Shown: piece by piece, positions 1 through 8,412 of the stretch
How positions within the stretch are numbered: position 1 is the first letter of the stretch
Layout of the letters: each line of letters opens with the position of its first letter
Origin: an uncultured Gemmiger sp.
Lineage (GTDB): Bacteria; Bacillota; Clostridia; Oscillospirales; Ruminococcaceae
Length of the DNA stretch: 64,000 bases
Direction of reading: 5' to 3'
Assembly: GCA_944388145.1 (NCBI GenBank)
Contig: CALXHQ010000008.1
Span: 46,184 to 110,183, forward strand
Translations under genes and position numbers: made by a program
Notes under the pieces: generated by a model
Databases searched by the model: none
What the model was told of the DNA's origin: nothing
Seen by the model: only the letters and a program-made list of their open reading frames with translations

Positions 1-1
1 T

Positions 2-103
2 CAGGTGGGCTTCCAGGAAATCATGGCCGAGGCACAGCGCCAGGTGGACGAGTTCCTGGCTGCCAATCCGCCGGCTGCTTCCACTGCTGAGAACGCTGGC
101 TGA
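2..103 (+). CDS. C-terminal end of a probable sugar ABC transporter substrate-binding protein (partial)
   Basis: Only the last 33 codons lie in the window; the frame ends at TGA 101-103. The tail (GFQEIMAEAQRQVDEFLAAN, then an Ala/Pro-rich end) is a charged amphipathic helix like the C-termini of extracellular sugar-binding proteins. Its place just upstream of a mannoside phosphorylase operon fits a solute-binding or permease gene of the same locus. The assignment rests on helix character and context only; the frame itself is convincing. The ATPase that could energise such a transporter is encoded at 18628-19740. Confidence 0.45.
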   Translation, partial: QVGFQEIMAEAQRQVDEFLAANPPAASTAENAG

Positions 104-136
104 TTTTCCGCCATCATTTTCCCAAACATGAAACCC

Positions 137-167
137 GGCACGCCCTGCCGCCCCGGCGGGGCGTGCC
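137..167. terminator. GC-rich hairpin after the partial upstream gene
   Basis: GGCACGCCC (137-145) pairs with GGGCGTGCC (159-167) around a 13-base loop, 34 bases after the stop codon. No clear T-run follows on the plus strand, so this may be an inefficient terminator or an mRNA 3'-end stabiliser. Confidence 0.4.
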
Positions 168-569
168 CGGCCGGGAAAATCCCCGGCTGAACTTTTTCGC
201 AACCCAACCCAACCAAAACATATGGCCGTCGCTTTGTACGGGCAGGAGAACTGGCAAGGGGCGGTGCTTGTGCCGCCGTCCCCTGTCTACCGGACTGATC
301 CGAGGTTTTCCGGCTCTGCAAAAGCGGCGGCCTTTTTTGCGGACTGTGCTGTTAAAAAAACAACAAGCGCGGTTTTCAAACCGGGTCCGCGGCGCCCCCA
401 AACGCAAAGGCCGGCCTTGCCTGCCGCGCCCCGCCCGGCTGCCGGCGCAAGCGCGGCCCGCGGGCGGCGGCACCCCGGGTTGGACACAAAAAATAGCGCG
501 GTGTTTCGCACAAAAAAGCGAGAGGATTTCCGCCGGAAAACGAGGCGAAAATTTTCTCGGCAAACCCCC
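168..569. other. Non-coding stretch before the mannoside operon
   Basis: About 400 bases with no frame that has a credible ribosome site or coding character. It contains A- and T-runs (near 332-341 and 354-361) and GC-rich tracts, but I see no repeat array or RNA gene. The promoter of the next operon starts at its right edge. Confidence 0.5.
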
Positions 570-598
570 TTGACGGCGGCAAAATGGCGTGCTATACC
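570..598 (+). promoter_or_regulatory. Sigma-A promoter of the mannoside phosphorylase operon
   Basis: TTGACG (570-575) and TATACC (593-598) are separated by exactly 17 bases. Transcription would start near 605, leaving a leader of about 150 bases before the GH130 gene. Confidence 0.7.
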
Positions 599-758
599 TA
601 TGAAGCACGACCAATCCAGCCCATAGAAACCGGAAGGGAAAGTGAAAAATCAAGTCCCTGTAATGGGACGTGAAAATCAGCCCGCAGCATTGGGCTGACG
701 GACCGGCAAAGGTCCCCCGATTCGTACGCAATTTGTCTGACAAAAAGGAGGCAATGAC

Positions 759-1748
759 ATGGCCAAAATTATTGGTAAATCGCTCCCCAACATCCCCTGG
801 CAGGACCCGCCGGCGGTCACCCGCACCCCGCTGTGGCGCTACGACGGCAACCCCATCATCGGCCGCGACGGCAACAAGCGCTCCAACAGCGTGTTCAACA
901 GCGCTGTGGTGCCCTACGGCGACGGCTTTGCGGGCGTCTTCCGCTGTGACAGCCTGTCCATCAGCATGGACATCTTCCCGGGCTTCTCCAAGGACGGCAT
1001 CCATTGGACCATCGACGACGAGCCCATCCATCTGGTGGGCGACGACCCGGAGGTCACCAACCGGGAGTACCGCTATGACCCCCGCGTCTGTGAGATGGAC
1101 GGCAAATACTATGTCTCCTGGTGCAACGGCTACCACGGCCCCACCATCGGCCTGGCCTGGACCGAGGACTTCAAGACCTTCCATCAGCTGGAAAACGCCT
1201 TTTTGCCCTACAACCGCAACGGCGTGCTGTTCCCCCGCAAGATCCAGGGCCGCTATATGATGATGAGCCGCCCCAGCGATACCGGCCACACCCCCTTTGG
1301 CGACATCTTTGTCAGCCAGAGTGAGGATATGATCTACTGGGGCCGCCACCGCTACATGATGGGCGCCGTCAAGGGCGACGAGTCCGCCTGGCAGAGCACC
1401 AAGATCGGCCCCGGCCCCATCCCCATCGAGACCGACGAGGGCTGGCTGCTGATCTACCACGGCGTCATCACCACCTGCAACGGCTATGTCTACCGCATGG
1501 GCGCGGCGCTTTTGGACATCGACGAACCCTGGAAAGTGCTGGCCCGCGGCAAGGATTACATCCTGGCGCCCCAGATGCCCTACGAGTGCATGGGCGACGT
1601 GCCCAACGTCACCTTCCCCTGCGCGGCGCTGACCGATGCCGACACCGGCCGCATTGCCGTTTATTATGGCTGCGCCGACACCGTCACCGGCCTGGCATTC
1701 ACCACCGTGGACCGGGTGCTGGATTACATTAAGGCAAATTCGTTCTGA
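759..1748 (+). CDS. GH130 beta-mannoside phosphorylase
   Basis: 329 residues, the usual length for GH130, a five-bladed beta-propeller phosphorylase. The family cleaves beta-mannosides (mannosyl-glucose, manno-oligosaccharides or mannosyl-GlcNAc) with phosphate to release alpha-mannose-1-phosphate in the cytoplasm. Family marks are the N-terminal NPIIGR segment, the catalytic Asp in YDPRV (about residue 107) and the GWLLIYHGV blade motif. The start has an AAGGAGG site 7 bases upstream. It leads the operon and is followed by a GH38 alpha-mannosidase, which favours mannose-glycan use. I cannot separate manno-oligosaccharide from mannosyl-GlcNAc specificity by eye, though the mannosidase and hexosaminidase-like neighbours lean toward N-glycan-type substrates. 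Confidence 0.92.
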   Translation: MAKIIGKSLPNIPWQDPPAVTRTPLWRYDGNPIIGRDGNKRSNSVFNSAVVPYGDGFAGVFRCDSLSISMDIFPGFSKDGIHWTIDDEPIHLVGDDPEVTNREYRYDPRVCEMDGKYYVSWCNGYHGPTIGLAWTEDFKTFHQLENAFLPYNRNGVLFPRKIQGRYMMMSRPSDTGHTPFGDIFVSQSEDMIYWGRHRYMMGAVKGDESAWQSTKIGPGPIPIETDEGWLLIYHGVITTCNGYVYRMGAALLDIDEPWKVLARGKDYILAPQMPYECMGDVPNVTFPCAALTDADTGRIAVYYGCADTVTGLAFTTVDRVLDYIKANSF

Positions 1749-1766
1749 TAGTACAGTTTGTATATC

Positions 1767-1797
1767 CCGGCGGGGCCGCCCCGGGCGGCCCCGCCGG
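1767..1797. other. Perfect intergenic hairpin between GH130 and GH38 genes
   Basis: A 13-bp stem (1767-1779 with 1785-1797) closes on a CCGG loop. No T-run follows. It could act as an mRNA processing or stabilising element that sets unequal expression of the two genes. Confidence 0.45.
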
Positions 1798-1860
1798 ATA
1801 GAAATACAGCTTCAAAAGGGGAAAGCCCGCGGCGCCCGCCGCGGCAGAAAGGGAAATGCT

Positions 1861-4800
1861 ATGTTTTTTGTGGACAAGCGCATCGGCGTGATCTGCGACG
1901 AGCTCAAGCGCCTGAGCGTCAAACAGAAGGTGCCCATCACCACCTGGGAGATCAAACCCGGCAACTATCTGACACCCGCCGAGGCGGACGCGGCTGAGGC
2001 GCCCTATACCGCCTTCGGCCATCAGGAGACCTACGACCTGACCAAGTTCCTGCTGGGCGGCTATCAGAACGAGCCCAACGGCGCCGTCAACAGCCAGATT
2101 GCCCACTGGTACGGCCCGGACAAGCACTACTGGTTCCGCACCGAGGTCACCGTGCCGGAGTCCTTTGCCGGCAAGAGCCTGTGGCTGCACCTGCAGACCC
2201 AGATCGAGGAGTGGGACGACGCCAAGAACCCCCAGTTCCTCGTCTTTGTGGACGGTGTGGTCACCCAGGGCGCTGACATGAACCATCGGGACGTGCTGCT
2301 GGCCCGCAAGGCCGAGGCCGGCCGGACCTACCGCATTGACCTGCAGGCCTACACCGGCATCCTGCATGCCGAGCTGAACCTGCTGGTGGACCTGCGGGAG
2401 ATCGACCCCGAGATCGAGGGCCTGTACTATGACATGAAGGTCCCCCTGGAGGCCTTTGGCCGCCTGGACCCGGACGGCAAGCCCCGCCACGATCTGGAGC
2501 GGGTTTTGAACGACGCGGTCAACATGCTGGACCTGCGCACCCCCTACGATGACAACTTCACTGCCAGCGTGGCCGCCACCCGTGCCTACCTGGCCAAGGC
2601 GCTGTACACCGACCTGGCCGGCCATGACGAGATCATCGCCAGCTGCATCGGCCATACCCACATCGATGTGGCCTGGTGGTGGACCGTCGCCCAGACCGAG
2701 GAAAAGACCTGCCGCAGCTTCTCCACCGTGCTGCGCTTGATGGAGCAGTACCCCAACTACAAATTCATGTCCAGCCAGCCCCAGCTGTACGCCTTCCTGA
2801 AGGCCCGCTACCCCGAGCTGTTCGAGCAGATCAAGCAGCGTGTGGCCGAGGGCCGCTGGGAGCCGGAAGGCGGCATGTGGGTCGAGGCCGATTGCAACCT
2901 GACCAGCGGTGAAAGCCTGGTGCGGCAGTTCATCTACGGCAAGCGCTTCTTCAAGCAGGAATTCGGCGTGGACAACCGCATCCTGTGGCTGCCTGACGTG
3001 TTCGGTTACTCCGGCGCGCTGCCCCAGATCATGAAACAGTGCGGCATCGACTACTTCATGACCACCAAGCTGGCCTGGAATCAGGTCAACAAGATCCCCT
3101 ACGATACCTTTATGTGGCGCGGCATCGACGGCACCGAGGTGCTGACCCACCTGGTCACCACCCTGGACCTGGGCCAGGACCCCACCAAGAACTTCTTCAC
3201 CACCTACAACGGCCAACTGCACCCGGACGCCATCATGGGCGGCTGGCAGCGCTACCAGCAGAAGGACATCAACAACGATATCCTGATCAGCTACGGCTAC
3301 GGCGACGGCGGCGGCGGCCCCACCCGCGAGATGCTGGAGACCTCCATCCGTATGGAGAAGGGCATCGAGGGCATCCCCAAAGTCCGCCAGGCCTTTGCCC
3401 GCACCTTCTTTGACGAGCTGAAGGAACGCGTGGCCGGCAACCGCCGCCTGCCCACCTGGGAGGGTGAGCTCTACTTTGAGTATCACCGCGGCACCCTGAC
3501 CTCCATGGCCCGCAACAAGCGCTCCAACCGCAAGAGCGAGCTGGGCATGATGGACCTGGAACTGCTCAGCGTGCTGGCCGCCGGCAAGCTGGCTTACCCC
3601 AAGGCCGACATGGACGCCATGTGGCGGGTGATCCTGATCAACCAGTTCCACGATATCCTGCCCGGTTCCGCCATCCACGAGGTGTACGAGGTCACCAAGG
3701 GCGAGTACGCCACCCTGGCTGAGAAGCTTGCCGCCATGATCCGCGAGCGTCTGGACGCCCTGACCCCCGCCGGCGACGGCGTGACGGTGTACAACACCAC
3801 CGGCTTTGACCGCAGCGACGTGGTCACCCTGCCCGGCGTGGAGGCCGAGGCCCTGGCCGACGAGACCGGCCGCATCTACCCGGTGCAGCAGACCGCCGAC
3901 GGCGCCGTGGTCTATCTGGAGCATCTGCCCTCCAAGGGCAGCCGGGGCTTTGCCCGCGCCTCCGGCACCGCCGCCTCCCCCTTCACCCTGTCGGATGACG
4001 GCCACTTGCTGGAGACCCCCTTCTACACCGTCCACTTTGACGAGAGCGGCCGCATCGACTCGATGTTCGACAAGGACGCCCGCCGCGAAGTGTTCCAGCA
4101 GGGCAAGCCCGGCAACGCCATGCGCGTGTTCGAGGACAAGCCCATCTACTACGACAACTGGGACATCGACAACTGGTACACCGAGAAGTTCTGGGATGTC
4201 ACCGACGTCAAGGACTTCACCTGGACCGAGAAGGGCCCGGTGCGCGCCACCCTGCACCTGGAGCGCGGCTTCAACCACGAGACCACCATCAGCCAGGACA
4301 TCCACTTCTATGCCGACATCCGCCGGGTGGACTTTGTCACCACTGTGGACTGGCATGAGCATCAGAACCTGCTGAAGGTGTTCTTCCCCGCCAATGTCCA
4401 CACCGACCAGGCCACCTTCGAGATCCAGTACGGCAACCTGACCCGCAAGACCCACTCCAACACCAGCTGGGATGTGGCCCGCTTTGAGAGCTGCGGCCAG
4501 AAGTGGTGCGATGTGTCCGAGGGCCATTACGGCGTCAGCGTGCTGAACGACTGCAAGTACGGCCACTCGGTCAAGGATGGCTGCATCGGCCTGACGCTGA
4601 TCAAGTCCGGCATCGAGCCCAACCCCGTCACCGACCAGGAGGTCCACCACTTCACCTACTCGCTGCTGCCCCATCAGGAGGGCTGGCAGGCGGGCGGCAC
4701 CGTTCGGCAGGCCTACTTCCTCAACCAGCCGGCCCTGGCTGTTCAGGGCGGCACCGCTGCCGCCGGCGAGAGCCTGGCGGCTGTGGATGCCCCCAACGTG

Positions 4801-5025
4801 GTGCTGGAAACGGTCAAGCAGGCGGAGGACGGCGACGGCGTGATCCTGCGTATGTACGAGTGCGAGAACGCCCTGACCCCCGTCACCCTGACCTGGAACC
4901 GTCCCTTTGCCACCGCCGAGGCCGACAACTGCATCGAGGAGAAGGCCGGCGAGGTGGAGGTCAGCGGCAACCAGATCCGCTTCACCATCAAGCCTTACGA
5001 GATCAAGACCATCCGCATCCGCTAA
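1861..5025 (+). CDS. GH38 alpha-mannosidase
   Basis: 1054 residues, full length for the family, predicted cytoplasmic (no signal peptide). It hydrolyses alpha-linked mannose from oligosaccharides. An N-terminal beta-sandwich of about 250 residues precedes the catalytic barrel, which opens with the zinc motif GHTHIDVAWWW (about 264-274). The nucleophile is the Asp in WLPDVFGYSG (about 379). The mid-protein GYGDGGGGPT and NQFHDILPGS motifs are also family hallmarks. The start chosen is ATG 1861 behind GAAAGGGAAA; an upstream in-frame extension overlaps GH130 and is rejected. It sits 112 bases after GH130 and ends before a strong terminator. Confidence 0.95.
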   Translation: MFFVDKRIGVICDELKRLSVKQKVPITTWEIKPGNYLTPAEADAAEAPYTAFGHQETYDLTKFLLGGYQNEPNGAVNSQIAHWYGPDKHYWFRTEVTVPESFAGKSLWLHLQTQIEEWDDAKNPQFLVFVDGVVTQGADMNHRDVLLARKAEAGRTYRIDLQAYTGILHAELNLLVDLREIDPEIEGLYYDMKVPLEAFGRLDPDGKPRHDLERVLNDAVNMLDLRTPYDDNFTASVAATRAYLAKALYTDLAGHDEIIASCIGHTHIDVAWWWTVAQTEEKTCRSFSTVLRLMEQYPNYKFMSSQPQLYAFLKARYPELFEQIKQRVAEGRWEPEGGMWVEADCNLTSGESLVRQFIYGKRFFKQEFGVDNRILWLPDVFGYSGALPQIMKQCGIDYFMTTKLAWNQVNKIPYDTFMWRGIDGTEVLTHLVTTLDLGQDPTKNFFTTYNGQLHPDAIMGGWQRYQQKDINNDILISYGYGDGGGGPTREMLETSIRMEKGIEGIPKVRQAFARTFFDELKERVAGNRRLPTWEGELYFEYHRGTLTSMARNKRSNRKSELGMMDLELLSVLAAGKLAYPKADMDAMWRVILINQFHDILPGSAIHEVYEVTKGEYATLAEKLAAMIRERLDALTPAGDGVTVYNTTGFDRSDVVTLPGVEAEALADETGRIYPVQQTADGAVVYLEHLPSKGSRGFARASGTAASPFTLSDDGHLLETPFYTVHFDESGRIDSMFDKDARREVFQQGKPGNAMRVFEDKPIYYDNWDIDNWYTEKFWDVTDVKDFTWTEKGPVRATLHLERGFNHETTISQDIHFYADIRRVDFVTTVDWHEHQNLLKVFFPANVHTDQATFEIQYGNLTRKTHSNTSWDVARFESCGQKWCDVSEGHYGVSVLNDCKYGHSVKDGCIGLTLIKSGIEPNPVTDQEVHHFTYSLLPHQEGWQAGGTVRQAYFLNQPALAVQGGTAAAGESLAAVDAPNVVLETVKQAEDGDGVILRMYECENALTPVTLTWNRPFATAEADNCIEEKAGEVEVSGNQIRFTIKPYEIKTIRIR

Positions 5026-5114
5026 AGGCGGTGCGGCATCGTCCACGGCGCGGCGGACCGCTGTGCCGGCAAGCAACTGAATAAGCCCTGCAAAGGGCAA
5101 GGCAGCAACCGCAC

Positions 5115-5146
5115 GGGACCGGGAAAGTGCTTCCCGGTCCCTTTTT
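5115..5146 (+). terminator. Intrinsic terminator after the GH38 gene
   Basis: GGGACCGGGAA (5115-5125) pairs with TTCCCGGTCCC (5131-5141) and is followed by TTTTT. It lies inside the locus, so the downstream genes need readthrough or their own start; I see no good promoter between it and 5212. Confidence 0.85.
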
Positions 5147-5211
5147 GCCGTGCGGACAGGGGAAAATGCAGCCCCCGCATGGACGGCTTTTGCTGCCGGG
5201 AGGAGACAGAT

Positions 5212-7068
5212 ATGGACCTGCTTCCAAAACCGAAGGAACGATCCTTTCAGGACGGTTATTATATACCCACCATCCACACCCAAATTATGCTGGCACCCGG
5301 CACCGCGCCCGGGGCGCTGCTCTACGCCCAGATGCTCCGCCGGACCTTCGCCGGCCAGGCAGGGCTGGAGCTGGACATCAACCGCGGTGCTGCCCGGCGG
5401 GGGGACATCACCCTCACGCTGGACGCCACTTTGCCCGCCAGCCGCTATCAGCTGACCATCGCGCCGCAGGGGGCTGTGCTGGCCGCCGGCGACGACGAGG
5501 CGCTGTGCAACGGCGTGCAGACACTGCGGCAGCTGGTTGACCAAAACGGCGCCGTTCTGCCCGCCCAGACCATCACCGACTGGCCGGACATGGCCGCCCG
5601 CGGTTATTATTTCGACTGCTCCCGCGGGCGGGTGCCCAAGCTTGACTACTTGAAACAGGTGGCCGACCGCCTGTGCCGCTACAAAATCAACCAGTGGCAG
5701 CTGTACATCGAGCACACCTACCTCTTCCGCGATCTGTCCGAGGCCTGGCGGGACGACACCCCCCTGACAGCCCGGGAGATCCTGGAGCTGGACGACTACT
5801 GCGCCGCCCGCCACATCGAGCTGGTGCCCTCGCTGTCCACCTTCGGCCATATGTACAAGATCCTGTCCACCAAGACCTGCAGCGATCTGTGTGAGCTGGA
5901 GGATTCGGAGAAGATCCCCTTCCACTATAGCTACGCCGGCGCCCACCACACGCTGAATGTCTCCAACCCCGACTCGCTGGAGTTTGTCAAGCGCCTGATC
6001 GATGAGTACCGCCCGCTGTTCCGCTCAAACAAGTTTAACATCTGCAACGACGAAACCTTCGACCTGGGCAAAGGCCGCAGCCGGGAACTGGCCGAACGGG
6101 AGGGTGTGCAGGCGCTGTATGTGCGCCATGTCAAGGCCCTGTGCGAGCACATCGTGGCCCAGGGCGGCATCCCCCAGTTCTGGGGCGATATTATGTGGCG
6201 CTTCCCCGAAAGCTGCCGGGAGCTGCCCAAGGAGACCATCTGCCTGAACTGGGGTTATCTGCCCGACCAGCGGGAGAATGAGATCCGGGACATCGCGGCC
6301 AGCGGCATCACCCAGTATGCCTGCCCCGGCTGCTGCGGCTGGAACCGCTGGATGCCGCTGCAGCTGTACGCCTACAAGAACAACCGGGTCATGGGCCGCC
6401 ACGCCCGCAAGTACCACGCGGTGGGCATACTGAACACCGATTGGGGCGACTACGGCCACATCAATGACCCGCGGCTGACGGTGCCCGGCTTGCTGTACGG
6501 GGCCGCCTTTGCCTGGAACGCCGACGAGGTCCCCTTTGACGAGATCAATGAGGCCATCAGCCGGCTGGAATACGGTGATCTGTCCGGCACATTGGCGGGT
6601 GCCATGGCCGATCTGTCCGACCACGAGGTGTTCGACTGGACCCACGCCGTCAATTGGATTGAGGCGGACGACGCCCGCCGCGCTGAGATCTTTGCCGAGG
6701 TGGATGCCGCCCAGGTGCCCGCCGCCAATGCCGCGGTGGAGGCCGCCCGGGCAAAGGTGCTGTCCGCGGCCCGCACCATGCCCGCGGACAAAAAGGAGAT
6801 GGTGCAGCTGCTCTGCGTGACAGCGGACAGCATCATCCTCTGGAACGACATCGGCGCCTATCTGGCCGGTGCCCATACCCCCGGCGACGCAGCCGGCAAT
6901 GCCCTGGCCGCCCGGCTGGAACAGTGGTTCTACCGCTATCGGCTGGAGTGGGACAAGACCAGCCGGGTGTCCGCCACGCCCAACTTGATCCGCCTGATGA
7001 ACACCTGGGCCGACTGCCTGCGCGGCCGCGCCTACGGCACTGTACAGGCGCCGGGGATGCGGGGATAA
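5212..7068 (+). CDS. GH20-like beta-N-acetylhexosaminidase
   Basis: 618 residues, no signal peptide. An N-terminal alpha/beta domain (about 1-125) is followed by a barrel that starts at the typical DWPDMAARGYYFDCSRG segment. The catalytic Asp-Glu pair of GH20 is seen as ICNDETFDLGKG (about D280-E281), and WGDIM and LNWGYLP occupy the usual later barrel positions. The family removes terminal beta-GlcNAc or GalNAc. A C-terminal helical extension (about 450-618) is longer than in classical enzymes, so specificity may differ. ATG 5212 follows GGGAGGAG; the upstream start at 5179 has no such site. The MFS gene follows after 18 bases. Confidence 0.8.
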   Translation: MDLLPKPKERSFQDGYYIPTIHTQIMLAPGTAPGALLYAQMLRRTFAGQAGLELDINRGAARRGDITLTLDATLPASRYQLTIAPQGAVLAAGDDEALCNGVQTLRQLVDQNGAVLPAQTITDWPDMAARGYYFDCSRGRVPKLDYLKQVADRLCRYKINQWQLYIEHTYLFRDLSEAWRDDTPLTAREILELDDYCAARHIELVPSLSTFGHMYKILSTKTCSDLCELEDSEKIPFHYSYAGAHHTLNVSNPDSLEFVKRLIDEYRPLFRSNKFNICNDETFDLGKGRSRELAEREGVQALYVRHVKALCEHIVAQGGIPQFWGDIMWRFPESCRELPKETICLNWGYLPDQRENEIRDIAASGITQYACPGCCGWNRWMPLQLYAYKNNRVMGRHARKYHAVGILNTDWGDYGHINDPRLTVPGLLYGAAFAWNADEVPFDEINEAISRLEYGDLSGTLAGAMADLSDHEVFDWTHAVNWIEADDARRAEIFAEVDAAQVPAANAAVEAARAKVLSAARTMPADKKEMVQLLCVTADSIILWNDIGAYLAGAHTPGDAAGNALAARLEQWFYRYRLEWDKTSRVSATPNLIRLMNTWADCLRGRAYGTVQAPGMRG

Positions 7069-7086
7069 CACGGAGGCCCCGCCCCC

Positions 7087-8367
7087 ATGCGCTTTGTCCA
7101 GCGCCTGTTTTTCGACCCGGAACCGCCCACTGAGGAACAATTGACCCGGGGCCGCCGCTGTTTGATTGCCGAAAGCGCAGTGGCTGGCGTGCTGTACAGC
7201 ATCGGTACCGGTAACTTTTTGACCGGCTATCTCACCCAGATGGGGGCGTCTGTCTCCTTCTGTGCGCTGATGGCCATGATCCCCCAGGCAGGCTGTATCC
7301 TGCAATTTTTCTCCCCGCTTTTGTTTGAGCGGATGCACCAGCGCAAGCTGGCCATCTGGCTGCTGTGCGCCGCCTTCCGGTTTTCGCTGGCGCTGACCTT
7401 CCTGGCGCCCATGGCGCTGGGGCTGCAGGGCCCGGCGGCGGAGGGCACCGCCTTTGTGCTGTACACCATCGCCTTTCTGGCGGCGGGGCTTGTCACCCCG
7501 GGGCTCCAGCACATGACGCTGGGCCTGGCCCCGCCCCACGCCCGCGGCCGGTTCTTTGCCCTGAAGGACATTGTCACCAACCTGGTCAGCAGCAGCTGCA
7601 ACATGCTGTTGGGCCGCCTGCTGGACTGGCAGATCGATCAGGGCCATGCCGTGGCCGGATACCTGATGGTGGGTGTGCTCTGCCTGACACTGGCTGCCAT
7701 GGACGCCACCCTGCTGGCCTCCACCCGAGAAAACCCGGTGGCCTTCACCAGCCGGATGCGCCTGACCGACATTGCCATCCCCCTGCGGGACAAAACCTTC
7801 CGCCCGGTGCTGTTTTACTCGGTGCTGGGCGGGCTGGCCGGCGGCTTTGCCACCCCGTTTTTGGTGGTGTATCAGATGCGGGTGCTGGGGCTCAGCCACA
7901 CCTTTTTAACCACGGTGGGCGTGGTGTCCGCCCTGGTGGGGATGGCCGGCAGCTGGTACTGGGGCCGCTGCGCCGACCGCACCACCTGGCGGCGGGTGAT
8001 CCGCCTGACCGCTGCGTTCAACCTGAGCTGTACGCTGGGCTGGGCGTTCATCCAGCCGGGCTTTGCCCTGTGGGCGGCCCCGGTATTGCTGGTGGTTTCC
8101 GCCGCCTGCAGCGGCGGAGCCAACAATGCCAGCGTCAACCTGCAGTATGCCTGCAGCCCGGAAAGCGGCAAAACCGCCTACATCGGCGTCACCTCCGCGC
8201 TGGCCAGCTTTGCAGCCTGCGCCTCCGCCGCGGTGGGCACCGCCCTGCAGCCTGTGCTGGAGGGCGCCCTTGGTCCCAACTCCATCCGGGTCATGTTTGT
8301 CATTGCCGGCGTGGGCGGCTTTGCCAACCTGCTGGCCAACGGCAGCCGCCTCCCCCGTACCAAATAA
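7087..8367 (+). CDS. MFS transporter, probable sugar or glycoside importer
   Basis: 426 residues with about 12 hydrophobic segments and a charged central loop after TM6 (about 215-240), the layout of the major facilitator superfamily. It is preceded by GGAGG. Placed between a hexosaminidase-like and a GH3 gene, it probably moves a glycan breakdown product across the membrane; direction and substrate are inferred from context only. Confidence 0.75.
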   Translation: MRFVQRLFFDPEPPTEEQLTRGRRCLIAESAVAGVLYSIGTGNFLTGYLTQMGASVSFCALMAMIPQAGCILQFFSPLLFERMHQRKLAIWLLCAAFRFSLALTFLAPMALGLQGPAAEGTAFVLYTIAFLAAGLVTPGLQHMTLGLAPPHARGRFFALKDIVTNLVSSSCNMLLGRLLDWQIDQGHAVAGYLMVGVLCLTLAAMDATLLASTRENPVAFTSRMRLTDIAIPLRDKTFRPVLFYSVLGGLAGGFATPFLVVYQMRVLGLSHTFLTTVGVVSALVGMAGSWYWGRCADRTTWRRVIRLTAAFNLSCTLGWAFIQPGFALWAAPVLLVVSAACSGGANNASVNLQYACSPESGKTAYIGVTSALASFAACASAAVGTALQPVLEGALGPNSIRVMFVIAGVGGFANLLANGSRLPRTK

Positions 8368-8412
8368 CCCGGCCCCCGTTTTGCAACCCCCATCACAGAA
8401 AGAGGAACCCCC

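Noticed and set aside
1729-5949. 1406-residue minus-strand open frame antisense to the GH38 and GH20-like genes
   Set aside because: It is low-complexity (Gly, Val, Ala, Leu, Gln) and mirrors the codon bias of the plus-strand genes; the plus strand has full protein families with ribosome sites.
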